Origin: a virus
Strand: one strand, 5' to 3'
IMG/VR virus record: IMGVR_UViG_3300047478_000258
Location: 1-64,000 of that record
DNA: 64,000 nucleotides
In this document: in pieces, positions 26,531 through 34,238 of the stretch
How positions within the stretch are numbered: position 1 is the first letter of the stretch
Layout: the number at the start of each line of letters is the position of its first letter
Translations under genes and position numbers: made by a program
The notes under the pieces: generated by a model
Databases searched by the model: none
What the model was told of the DNA's origin: nothing
The model's input: only the letters and a program-made list of their open reading frames with translations

Positions 26531-26746
26531 ATGGAATTAATTGATTACCCAGTAGAGAACAATTTTAAGTATCATGCTCCAAAAGGAGATCAGCCAGAGA
26601 AGTATGTAGCACTCAGGGAAAAAGCTAAAGAGCTTGCCTATTTGATTATAGAAAAATGCCCTCCTAGCAGGGAAAGATCTGTAGCTTTAACTAATCTAGA
26701 AGACTCTGTTATGTGGGCAAACGCTTCCATAGCAAGAAATGAGTAA
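26531..26746 (+). CDS. acb2: Acb2-like anti-CBASS protein (cyclic nucleotide sponge)
   Basis: 71 aa. The sequence carries the family pattern: FKYHAPKGDQPEKY, ALREKAKELAYLIIEKCPPSRERS, then ALTNLEDSVMWANASIARNE at the C-terminus. Acb2 proteins of T4-like and many other phages (DUF7681-type, 'Acb2/Tad1 hairpin') form compact hexamers that bind cyclic di- and trinucleotides made by CBASS enzymes, so the defence effector is not activated. Length and both helices fit. SD AAGGAGAG. It sits early in the right arm, next to the LacI-type gene and before packaging genes. Confidence 0.85.
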   Translation: MELIDYPVENNFKYHAPKGDQPEKYVALREKAKELAYLIIEKCPPSRERSVALTNLEDSVMWANASIARNE

Positions 26747-26760
26747 AAAAGGAGAGTAAA

Positions 26761-26913
26761 ATGGCATTCCCACCGAAGAAAGCAGCACCAACAAAGAAAG
26801 CAGCACTCCCTGGAACAGCACCTTTCGCAGCTCCACAGATGGGAAAGTTTCCTCCAGTACCAGCAGGAACAGGTATGCCTGCTAAGAAACCATTTCCTTC
26901 AAAGAAAAAGTGA
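26761..26913 (+). CDS. Low-complexity Lys/Pro/Ala-rich protein, 50 aa
   Basis: SD AAGGAGAG before ATG 26761. Alternating PKKAA, TKKAA and PAKK blocks; histone-tail-like composition suggests DNA binding or packaging. Its TGA is immediately followed by the TTG start of terminase. Confidence 0.55.
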   Translation: MAFPPKKAAPTKKAALPGTAPFAAPQMGKFPPVPAGTGMPAKKPFPSKKK

Positions 26914-28713
26914 TTGGCTAAATCTCTCGGCAAGAAAGTAACGATTAAGTCTGCACAGGATCAGAATACTCCTCCAACCCCTAATGATCCTGTGCAGGCT
27001 GCCGCACTGTCTAACTTCATTGTCAACTCTATGGTTGACTTTAACCTCTTCTCCTCCAGATTCCTCAAGATACAGACTAAGATAGGTGAGCTCAAGGACT
27101 TTGAGATCAATGAAGTTCAGGCTCTGATAGAACAGATCATTACAGAGATAAGAGAGAAGAAGAGACTCGTAAGACTGGTTATTCTTAAGTCACGTAGAAA
27201 AGGTATCTCTACATGGGTATCTGGGAGATTCTTCTGGAAGACTATTACCAAGAAGAACCACTACTCCATGATAGTTACCCATGAGCCAGAGGCTACTGAC
27301 TTTATCTTCAAGATGCACAAGAGATTCCTAGACCATCTCCCTGAGATACTCAAGCCCTCAGAGAGATACAATAATAAAAGAATGCTTGAGTTCAACGACC
27401 AGAATGGTACTGGTCTGGATTCTTCAGTTAAAGTTGGGACAGCAGGGAAGGAAGACTTTGGATCTGGACAGCTTATACATGACTTACATTTATCTGAGTT
27501 AGCCAAGTATCCTTCATATACCTGTACTCCTCTCCTGCTGTCTCTCTTTCAGTGTGTACCTGAGCACCCAGATACAGAGATAATTATAGAGTCTACTGCC
27601 AAAGGAATAGGTGGTGAGTTCTATGACAGATACTGGAGTTCAAGATATCGCTATGAATTCTACCTCGATCCAGAGGGAAATCCTACTTACAGGGAGACTA
27701 TCAATGAGGATTCTTCAGAAGACAATGAGTTTTCATCTCTATTCATACCTTGGTTTGTTTTTAAAGAATACCAACAAGAGCCTAAAGGAACGCTTACATA
27801 TACTGATGAAGAGCTGGAGCTCATCAAAAACCACCATGTAACAGACAGGCAGTTAGCTTGGAGGCGTTGGTGCATAGTAAATAAATGTAATGAAGATGTA
27901 TCTTTGTTTAATCAGGAATACCCAGCTACTGCTATGGAAGCATTTATCTCTTCCTCTGATAATATCTTTGATATCAGATTACTGCAGGAGAAGATAAAAG
28001 TTGCTCCAGCACCTAAAGCTATATACTCTGTAAATACAGTGACAGGAATTTTGGTAGCAGATCCTAAAGGGAAGTTAAAAGTCTGGGATGAACCTAAACC
28101 CTCCAGACAGTACATGGTATCTGGAGATCCTGCAGAAGGTATTGTAGGAAAGGACTTCTCTTCTTTAGATGTAGTAGATGTCCTAACAGGTAAACAGGTA
28201 GCTCACTACCATGCAACTGTTCCTCCTGACCTTTTTGGGTTTATCTCCTTACAGATAGCAAGAAGATATAATAATGCCCAGATAGTAATAGAGAGAAACA
28301 ACCATGGTCTTACAGTAATAGATAAGATTATTGATTTGGGGTATACCAACCTATATGCTGAGATGGTTATTGAACCTCCTGCAAGACCAAGAAAAAGATA
28401 TGGCTGGCTTACCTCTAAAGTATCCAAGCCAAGGATAATAGATAATCTCATTGCTGAGTTCAGAGAGAACTTGGATGGGATAGTATGCAAGGAAACTTTG
28501 GAAGAGATGCTCTTCTTTAAACAGCATGAAGACATGACTCTGGGAGCAGAGGAAGGTCACAAGGATGACAGAGTGATTTCTATAGCAATCGCTAAGTATG
28601 TCATAACCAAGTTACCTGTCACGAAAAACAGAGTTAGAATTGCTTTAAATGCTGCCAACTCCTATACTACTCAAAGAAAACAACAGGGAGTAAGTTCTGC
28701 GTCATGGACATGA
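26914..28713 (+). CDS. terL: Terminase large subunit
   Basis: DNA-packaging motor, 599 aa. ATPase: Walker A-like SRRKGIST (93-100), Walker B with LHLSE (191-195; catalytic Glu), IIESTAKG motif III. Nuclease: Asp405 (GDPAEG), with D551/D552 in a KDDR motif and the usual intervening acids. Start is TTG at 26914, without a convincing SD; the next Met is far inside. The usual partner, portal, follows 13 bp after. No small subunit sits directly upstream; the HTH gene at 21099 is a candidate. Confidence 0.88.
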   Translation: MAKSLGKKVTIKSAQDQNTPPTPNDPVQAAALSNFIVNSMVDFNLFSSRFLKIQTKIGELKDFEINEVQALIEQIITEIREKKRLVRLVILKSRRKGISTWVSGRFFWKTITKKNHYSMIVTHEPEATDFIFKMHKRFLDHLPEILKPSERYNNKRMLEFNDQNGTGLDSSVKVGTAGKEDFGSGQLIHDLHLSELAKYPSYTCTPLLLSLFQCVPEHPDTEIIIESTAKGIGGEFYDRYWSSRYRYEFYLDPEGNPTYRETINEDSSEDNEFSSLFIPWFVFKEYQQEPKGTLTYTDEELELIKNHHVTDRQLAWRRWCIVNKCNEDVSLFNQEYPATAMEAFISSSDNIFDIRLLQEKIKVAPAPKAIYSVNTVTGILVADPKGKLKVWDEPKPSRQYMVSGDPAEGIVGKDFSSLDVVDVLTGKQVAHYHATVPPDLFGFISLQIARRYNNAQIVIERNNHGLTVIDKIIDLGYTNLYAEMVIEPPARPRKRYGWLTSKVSKPRIIDNLIAEFRENLDGIVCKETLEEMLFFKQHEDMTLGAEEGHKDDRVISIAIAKYVITKLPVTKNRVRIALNAANSYTTQRKQQGVSSASWT

Positions 28714-28726
28714 GGAGGATACTTAA

Positions 28727-30829
28727 TTGGTACAATTTATTAACAACGAGCAGTTGGATCAGGAACAAGCTATAACGGACCAAGAACTTGCACCACCAGC
28801 CCCTGAGTTCAGCACATCGGACTTAGCAAATTATGTAAGAAAGAATTGGTCTCAAGCTTATCAACACGCCTCTACAGTTCAAACCCGCTTACTTGCAAAC
28901 CTAAGAAACTTCAACTCAATATATGAACCAGCTAAACTTGCAGAGATACGCAAGATGGTGGGCTCTGAAGTATTTATTCCTCTTACTGCAACGAAAGTAA
29001 ATGCAGCTGTTGCATGGCTAATGGATATCTACTTCAATCCTGCAGGAGATAAACCGTGGGATTTGGATTCCACCCCTATCCCTGAACTGCCACTCTCTAC
29101 AGAAGAAGAGATACGTGGGGAAGTTCTAAACGAAGTAATGCAGGTAGTAGTTCAGTATGCACGGATGACCCAGCAAGATCCCCTTCAGTTAATGAACAAA
29201 TACAAGCCCCAGATTCTGGATAGAGTATTTTTTAAACTCAGGGAAGTATCCCAGGATGCTATAGAAGATCTGAAAAGAGCTATAGACGACCAGCTTACAG
29301 AAGGTGGTTTCTACCCTGAGCTTAAAAGATGCATTATGGATGTTGTTATCTATGAATTCTCCTGCCTGAAGGGTCCAATTTACAGAAAAGAGAAGTATTT
29401 CAAAAGAATCCTCAACCCTATGACTGGTACATACTCCAATTCTATAGAAGAGAAGACAAAACCAGTATATGAAAGACGCTCCCCTTTCAATATATTCATT
29501 GAACCAGGGTCAGAGCACGTAAATAATGGGTATGTTTTCGACCTTTTATCCTATAAACTGAAAGATTTATACGATATGATAGGTCTTGAAGGGTTCAAAG
29601 AAGAGGAAATAAGGGAAGTAATACAGAGATATAAAGATGGTAGACTCACAGAATGGACGAATTCCCTCACAGATATTAAGAATGAGAAGTCAAGAAGCAC
29701 TCTTTCCACCTATGAACCCAAAGATACAGTAGATATTCTTGAGTTTTGGGGCTCTATAAATGGTCAATACCTGCTGGATTGGGGTATGACTGAGTTTGAT
29801 ATAGAAGATCCTGACAAATACTATGATGTTTGTGTCTGGTTGGTAGGTGAAGTAGTCATAAAAGCCATGTTAAACCCCGATCCTATGGGAAGAAAGCCCT
29901 TCCATATCACCTCATACATCAAGAATAACGATGCTGTTGTAGGTGGGAAGGGTTTATCTACTCTTTTAGAGGCTTTTCAGCTAATTTGTAACGCAATAGC
30001 AAGAGCAATCGTCAATAATGCTGCTATTTCCTCTGGTCCACTCGTAGAATACAACGAAGATAGAATGGCTCCTGGCTATGACCCTGTTTTATACCCTTGG
30101 AAGACCTTTCCATCCACTGGTGGAGCTATGTCTGATTCCCCTGCAGTCAGATTTTATCAGGCACAGCCTGTTTCAGAGCAATTACTCAGAGTTTATGACT
30201 ATTTCTCCAAATTAGCTGACCAATATTCAATCCCTTCCTATGCTCATGGTGATACCAAGGTAGGAGGTGGAGGTGATACAGCTTCTGGTCTCTCCATGCT
30301 CATGAATTCTGCAGATAGAGTTATCAAAAATGTAGTAAAGAACTTTGATGAGCTGATTGCTTCTGGAATAGAGCTTCTTTACCTTTATAATATGTCTTTC
30401 AATGAAGAGGCTTTTGATTATATAGGTGATGTAAGGATAGTTGCCCGTGGATCTGCAGCTCTTTTACAGAAAGAACAACAGCAGGTTCGTAGAACTGAGT
30501 TCCTGCAGATGACAAATAACCCTGTTGATCTGCAGATTTTGGGACAAGAAGTACGGAGAGAACTCTTACTTGAAGTTGCGAATTCACTGAATCTTGAGTC
30601 TGTAACCAAGAAGTTCCCTATAGTAGATGAGATAGATGAACTTAAACTTGAGATTGAAAAGATCATGGTAAATGCTCAGGCTCAGATAGCAAGCCAGCAG
30701 AATGCAGCAGGGGGTCCACCTCCTAAAGGACCACAGACATTAGATCAAGCTGGTAATCCTGCTTCTGGTCAAGAAACCAGATTAGTTACCCAAGAACAAG
30801 CTCCTCAGCAGAGGGCAGAGATAGCATGA
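28727..30829 (+). CDS. Portal protein
   Basis: 700 aa; the dodecameric head vertex channel and docking site for terminase. Recognised by position after terminase, length in the range of podovirus portals, and content: an N-terminal helical region, a wing/stem region with repeated acidic helices, a segment (GDTASGLSMLM) typical of podovirus portals, and a C-terminal helical, Gln-rich tail. Start TTG at 28727 with SD GGAGGA. The last four bases overlap the next gene. Confidence 0.82.
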   Translation: MVQFINNEQLDQEQAITDQELAPPAPEFSTSDLANYVRKNWSQAYQHASTVQTRLLANLRNFNSIYEPAKLAEIRKMVGSEVFIPLTATKVNAAVAWLMDIYFNPAGDKPWDLDSTPIPELPLSTEEEIRGEVLNEVMQVVVQYARMTQQDPLQLMNKYKPQILDRVFFKLREVSQDAIEDLKRAIDDQLTEGGFYPELKRCIMDVVIYEFSCLKGPIYRKEKYFKRILNPMTGTYSNSIEEKTKPVYERRSPFNIFIEPGSEHVNNGYVFDLLSYKLKDLYDMIGLEGFKEEEIREVIQRYKDGRLTEWTNSLTDIKNEKSRSTLSTYEPKDTVDILEFWGSINGQYLLDWGMTEFDIEDPDKYYDVCVWLVGEVVIKAMLNPDPMGRKPFHITSYIKNNDAVVGGKGLSTLLEAFQLICNAIARAIVNNAAISSGPLVEYNEDRMAPGYDPVLYPWKTFPSTGGAMSDSPAVRFYQAQPVSEQLLRVYDYFSKLADQYSIPSYAHGDTKVGGGGDTASGLSMLMNSADRVIKNVVKNFDELIASGIELLYLYNMSFNEEAFDYIGDVRIVARGSAALLQKEQQQVRRTEFLQMTNNPVDLQILGQEVRRELLLEVANSLNLESVTKKFPIVDEIDELKLEIEKIMVNAQAQIASQQNAAGGPPPKGPQTLDQAGNPASGQETRLVTQEQAPQQRAEIA

Positions 30830-31083
30830 AGCAGCCATCTAAAGATGTACTGGAATCAATAGCAAATCTCAAAGCTCTCCAATTACCTGACTTTGATAAG
30901 TTATATAGTTGGGTAGTAGACAGCTACAATGACATAGAGAAAATTACTTTAGAGACCCCAAAAGCTGAAAACGTTTTCACTCACTGGGTAGCCCTCGGTA
31001 ATCTTCAAGTTCTCAAGACAATTCTTGACACGATAGATGGAGTAGAAGACAAGCTCATGAGATTAAAAGTAGGTAATAGATAA
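30826..31083 (+). CDS. Hypothetical protein, 85 aa
   Basis: Starts within the portal stop (ATGA overlap). Helical; possible head-completion or assembly factor by position. Codons for ENVF are palindrome copy 15. Confidence 0.62.
   Translation: MKQPSKDVLESIANLKALQLPDFDKLYSWVVDSYNDIEKITLETPKAENVFTHWVALGNLQVLKTILDTIDGVEDKLMRLKVGNR
30966..30979. repeat. Dispersed palindrome copy 15 (coding, ENVF frame)
   Basis: Exact TGAAAACGTTTTCA inside the 85-aa gene after portal, encoding Glu-Asn-Val-Phe. Confidence 0.95.
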
Positions 31084-31238
31084 TGATAGATTACAACGAA
31101 TTCTTTATCTGGGCTTACCAAATGATAAAAACAAAATGGTGTGCTGATAAGAAATGTAAAGAGCATCTTAAATATGATGGACCAACAGCCTTCAATGAAG
31201 ACTGCCAAAATTGCTTTAATAGGAGGAAAGAATCATGA
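31083..31238 (+). CDS. Small Cys-rich protein, 51 aa
   Basis: Coupled to its neighbour by a one-base overlap (no separate SD). Cys at WCADKKC and DCQNC suggest a zinc site. Ends overlapping the secreted FN3 protein gene by 4 bp. Confidence 0.55.
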   Translation: MIDYNEFFIWAYQMIKTKWCADKKCKEHLKYDGPTAFNEDCQNCFNRRKES

Positions 31239-31606
31239 AGTACTTTTTACTCGTAGTCTTAATCGCACTTATCGTTACAACAGTATGGGATGGAAATGCT
31301 GAAGCTGCTTCAGTACCTCTCACATGGGATGCTCCTATTACTAATGCAGATGGGACACCTATTACCAATTTTGTTGGTGGATACAGAATCTACCGTGGAA
31401 CAGTAACTGGAACTTATACCACAAACACAACATTTACTAATCCAGCAGCTACAGTAACCACTAACGTAACAGGACTTACTAATGGAACTCTTTACTTCTT
31501 TGTAGTAACAGCTGTCAATACCTTTGGTAATGAGAGTGGATATAGTAATGAAGTATCAAAGGTGGCAGTTGAAGCTACTCCAGGTAAGGCAACAAATTTA
31601 AGATGA
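31235..31606 (+). CDS. Secreted fibronectin type III domain protein, 123 aa
   Basis: Signal peptide (MKYFLLVVLIALIVTTVWDGNAEA) with probable cleavage after Ala-Glu-Ala; one FN3 domain follows (VPLTWDAP, a GYRIYRGTVTGTY strand, GLTNGTLYFFVVTAVN, NESGYSN). SD AGGAGG. In phages, FN3 modules usually bind sugars or surfaces on virions; a cleavable signal peptide is unusual for a virion part and suggests export to the periplasm or host surface. Confidence 0.7.
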   Translation: MKYFLLVVLIALIVTTVWDGNAEAASVPLTWDAPITNADGTPITNFVGGYRIYRGTVTGTYTTNTTFTNPAATVTTNVTGLTNGTLYFFVVTAVNTFGNESGYSNEVSKVAVEATPGKATNLR

Positions 31607-31935
31607 GAACCCTCATAATCTTCCTTCTATTAACAGGATCTGCATTTGCAGCTGATCTTAACTGGCTCTGTGATCCACCAACTACCAATGACGATGGTCG
31701 TCCTCTTACAGATACTCCACTGACATTTGAGTGGACTTATGAACAGACAGGAGATAAGAAACCTACATTTCGCACTACCACTACCTGTGCATTAACAGTG
31801 ACTGGAGCTAAAGGTGGTGCTCAAGTCTGTGCAAATGTTGTCGTTGTAAATGCACTGGGGAGTAAGAGTGTATCAGCTGGTCAGCTTTGTAAGAAGGTAA
31901 CAAAATCCACCCCAAGTAAAGCTACTTGGAAATAA
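31603..31935 (+). CDS. Secreted Ig/FN3-like protein, 110 aa
   Basis: Signal peptide (MRTLIIFLLLTGSAFA), then a beta-sandwich-like region with Trp and Cys residues that could form a disulfide in the periplasm. Overlaps the preceding secreted protein gene by 4 bp, so the two are co-expressed. Function may be surface modification or exclusion of other phages; inference. Confidence 0.65.
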   Translation: MRTLIIFLLLTGSAFAADLNWLCDPPTTNDDGRPLTDTPLTFEWTYEQTGDKKPTFRTTTTCALTVTGAKGGAQVCANVVVVNALGSKSVSAGQLCKKVTKSTPSKATWK

Positions 31936-31944
31936 GGAGGAATC

Positions 31945-32076
31945 ATGTTTATTTTAGGATTTATCTTAGGTCTTGCTGTAGGTGGTGGGGTAATGGCATT
32001 TGTCTATTACAAGAATAAAACCAAGATGGATGCTCTTGTAGAAGACCTTCTTGCTAAGGCTAATTCAAAAGAATGA
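31945..32076 (+). CDS. Membrane protein, 43 aa
   Basis: SD GGAGGAA. Gly-rich membrane helix (residues 2-20), then a charged helix. Overlaps the endolysin start (ATGA). Possible holin partner or small antiholin. Confidence 0.58.
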   Translation: MFILGFILGLAVGGGVMAFVYYKNKTKMDALVEDLLAKANSKE

Positions 32077-32510
32077 AAACTAATGAAGCTGGGCAGAGAT
32101 TGATTAAAGAATTTGAAGGGCTATCCCTTAAAGCATACCTCTGTCCAGCTAACGTATTAACAATAGGGTATGGGCATACTGGACCCGATGTAACTCCTGG
32201 TCTTGAGATTACAATGTCAGATGCTGACTATTTACTGAGGAAAGACTTAGAGGAGTTTGAAAATGTCGTGGAGAACGAAGTATTGGTTCCGCTTACTGAT
32301 AATCAGTTTGCTGCCCTTGTCTCTTTTACTTATAATGTTGGCAGTGATGCACTACATAAATCTACTCTTCTACGCCTTCTAAATAGTGGAGATTATGTGG
32401 GTGCTTCTGGACAGTTTATCCGCTGGGATAAAGTAAATGGTAAGCCTCTTAATGGGCTTAGAAGACGAAGAATTAAGGAAACAGAACTTTTCCTAGAGGG
32501 GATACTATAA
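32073..32510 (+). CDS. Endolysin, GH24 lysozyme (T4/RrrD type)
   Basis: Peptidoglycan muramidase, 145 aa. Catalytic triad of the GH24 family is visible: Glu15, Cys24 and Thr30 in FEGLSLKAYLCPANVLTIGYGHT-type context (E-8 residues-C-5 residues-T; the Cys replaces Asp, as in many endolysins). No signal peptide, so export depends on a holin. Overlaps its neighbours at both ends, defining the lysis cassette. Confidence 0.88.
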   Translation: MKTNEAGQRLIKEFEGLSLKAYLCPANVLTIGYGHTGPDVTPGLEITMSDADYLLRKDLEEFENVVENEVLVPLTDNQFAALVSFTYNVGSDALHKSTLLRLLNSGDYVGASGQFIRWDKVNGKPLNGLRRRRIKETELFLEGIL

Positions 32511-32821
32511 TGTTATCAATCTTAAAAGTTCCTTATGAGAGGAAAGCAGATAGCTCTGAGGATATAGTTAGCCTAAGAAGACTGATTGCTTTCATTGCCC
32601 TTGTAGCCATGACCATTGCATTTATCGCTATGGGACTTGGTAGATTAATGACTTGGCAGTTGATGATAGCCTATCCATTTGGTCTTCTTATGGTTAGAAT
32701 GATCTTCTACAAAATAGAGATGACTTCTGAAGTTGTAGTAAAAGTAATTAATGCATGGAGGGGAGTCCCTCAGACTGTAATACCAACTCAAGTAATAACT
32801 CCTCCTACGGGTGGAGTTTAA
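32510..32821 (+). CDS. Holin candidate, two membrane segments, 103 aa
   Basis: Starts one base within the endolysin stop. Two hydrophobic segments (about residues 24-43 and 48-68), then a soluble C-terminal tail. Directly next to the endolysin, a typical place for a holin that times lysis. Confidence 0.65.
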   Translation: MLSILKVPYERKADSSEDIVSLRRLIAFIALVAMTIAFIAMGLGRLMTWQLMIAYPFGLLMVRMIFYKIEMTSEVVVKVINAWRGVPQTVIPTQVITPPTGGV

Positions 32822-33207
32822 TGGCGACTTCTGAGTGGTTATCACATGACAGTATGGTTGGTATCGTTATCTCTTTTGTTACTCTAAGCCTTGCAGCACT
32901 TGGATGGTTTGCAAAGAAGTGGGTAGTTAAGGTTGAAGAAGATATTAAGTTAAGGGTAACAAAAGATATTTGTGAAAGTGAACATACTAAGCAGGAAGAA
33001 TTAGGATCAAAGGAAGAGAAGATACGTAAAGAACGTAGGGAGACTGATAGAGAAAAAATGGAAGAGTTTATTCTTGGAGTAAAAGAACAGAGAGCAATAA
33101 ATAAAAAACTTATTGATGATTTGTCTACAGATCTTAGGCAACTTGAAAAGAGGTTTAATGACCATATGGATGCCGTTAGAGATATGTTGATGAAGGATTG
33201 CCAATGA
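32821..33207 (+). CDS. Membrane-anchored coiled-coil protein, 128 aa
   Basis: Start MATSEWLSHD at 32821 (TAATG overlap with holin). One N-terminal membrane helix (about residues 14-33) and a long charged coiled coil. Possible second holin or lysis regulator. Confidence 0.6.
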   Translation: MATSEWLSHDSMVGIVISFVTLSLAALGWFAKKWVVKVEEDIKLRVTKDICESEHTKQEELGSKEEKIRKERRETDREKMEEFILGVKEQRAINKKLIDDLSTDLRQLEKRFNDHMDAVRDMLMKDCQ

Positions 33208-33674
33208 GAGAATATATGAAAGAGCATCCAATGAAAATAGCCTTCTTATTCTACTGGATACTTGTTTTCATTTTAGTCTATTTTTTAATAGTAGCATTTT
33301 ATCCTTTCAAGATATTTGAAATGGTAGAACCTATTACAATTATAGAACCAGCATATGCTGGTGAAGTAGCTTTCTATAAAGTTCATTATAAGAAGTATAG
33401 ACAGGTTTCTGCAAGAGTAAGTAAGCAGTTAGTGAATGGTGTGAATATTGCTTTTGCTGAAGTAGTGGTTAATGCTCCAGTAGGTGAGAATGATTTAGGA
33501 GGATACTTACCTATTCCTGAATATGCAAAACCAGGAACACATACACTGATTTGGACAGTGACATATGTTATGCACTTTCCTTTCTATGATAGGGATATAG
33601 AGTATAGACATGAAAGCAAACCTTTTACGATATTACCATCAAGGAGGCCAAATGCTCGGTTTACTGTTAAATAA
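33204..33674 (+). CDS. Membrane-anchored protein with periplasmic beta domain, 156 aa
   Basis: ATG 33204 overlaps the previous stop. One N-terminal membrane helix (about residues 11-33), then a beta-rich domain outside the membrane (YLPIPEYAKPGTHTLIWT). No catalytic motif seen. Located in the lysis cassette. Confidence 0.6.
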   Translation: MREYMKEHPMKIAFLFYWILVFILVYFLIVAFYPFKIFEMVEPITIIEPAYAGEVAFYKVHYKKYRQVSARVSKQLVNGVNIAFAEVVVNAPVGENDLGGYLPIPEYAKPGTHTLIWTVTYVMHFPFYDRDIEYRHESKPFTILPSRRPNARFTVK

Positions 33675-34020
33675 ATGGGTCTGGATTGCATTAGTCATAG
33701 GTGGTCTTATGACTACTATATGGATACAGGGTATTAGAGTAAAGAGTGCTAAGGCTGAAGTAGCTAAACTTTCTGTTGCAGTGGAGGCACTTCAAAATGC
33801 TAATGAAAGTAACATGACTACTATAGGAGAACTTAAGAATGAGAGTGAAAAACTTATGAAGTCCTATGAATCCAGACTTAAACAGAAAGATAAATCTATT
33901 CAAGATGCAATAAGAATTTGTAATCTATCTCCTGTTGGATTAGGGAAAGGAGGAACTAATGCGTCACCTACTGATGATCCTGTTTTGCTTGAGCTTAATC
34001 AGTTGTTCCCTGGCAACTAA
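33652..34020 (+). CDS. Inner-membrane spanin (Rz-like), 122 aa
   Basis: Start MLGLLLNKW at 33652 (SD AAGGAGG). One membrane helix (residues 7-24), then a long coiled coil (SAKAEVAKLSVAVEAL... and on). It overlaps the lipoprotein gene in another frame, as Rz and Rz1 do. Together they fuse inner and outer membranes in the last step of Gram-negative lysis. Confidence 0.75.
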   Translation: MLGLLLNKWVWIALVIGGLMTTIWIQGIRVKSAKAEVAKLSVAVEALQNANESNMTTIGELKNESEKLMKSYESRLKQKDKSIQDAIRICNLSPVGLGKGGTNASPTDDPVLLELNQLFPGN

Positions 34021-34213
34021 GACAGTATATGTTCCTTGTATAGTTCCAGAGACTCCTCCTGTTCCACAGATGTATGTAGCTCAGTGGGTTAATTTAGATG
34101 GAAGATATTGTTTCGCAGATACAGAGAGCTTCAAGGCTCTCATTACCAACATAAAAGAGATGAGAAGATATCAGGATGAGATGAGAACTATCCTTGAGAA
34201 CCTTAAAAAGTGA
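33959..34213 (+). CDS. Outer-membrane spanin lipoprotein (Rz1-like), 84 aa
   Basis: SD AAAGGAGG before ATG 33959. Signal peptide with lipobox (LISC, Cys16) marks it as a lipoprotein; Pro-rich segment after it (PCIVPETPPVPQ) is typical of Rz1. It overlaps the inner spanin by 62 bp in a different frame. The TGA stop is supplied by palindrome copy 16. Requires a Gram-negative host with an outer membrane. Confidence 0.78.
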   Translation: MRHLLMILFCLSLISCSLATKTVYVPCIVPETPPVPQMYVAQWVNLDGRYCFADTESFKALITNIKEMRRYQDEMRTILENLKK

Positions 34214-34224
34214 AAACGTTTTCA
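34211..34224. repeat. Dispersed palindrome copy 16 (stop codon, near SD)
   Basis: Exact TGAAAACGTTTTCA; its TGA terminates the lipoprotein gene and its end is 5 bp before the SD of the tail-fibre-like gene. Confidence 0.95.
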
Positions 34225-34238
34225 GATAGGAGTTATTA

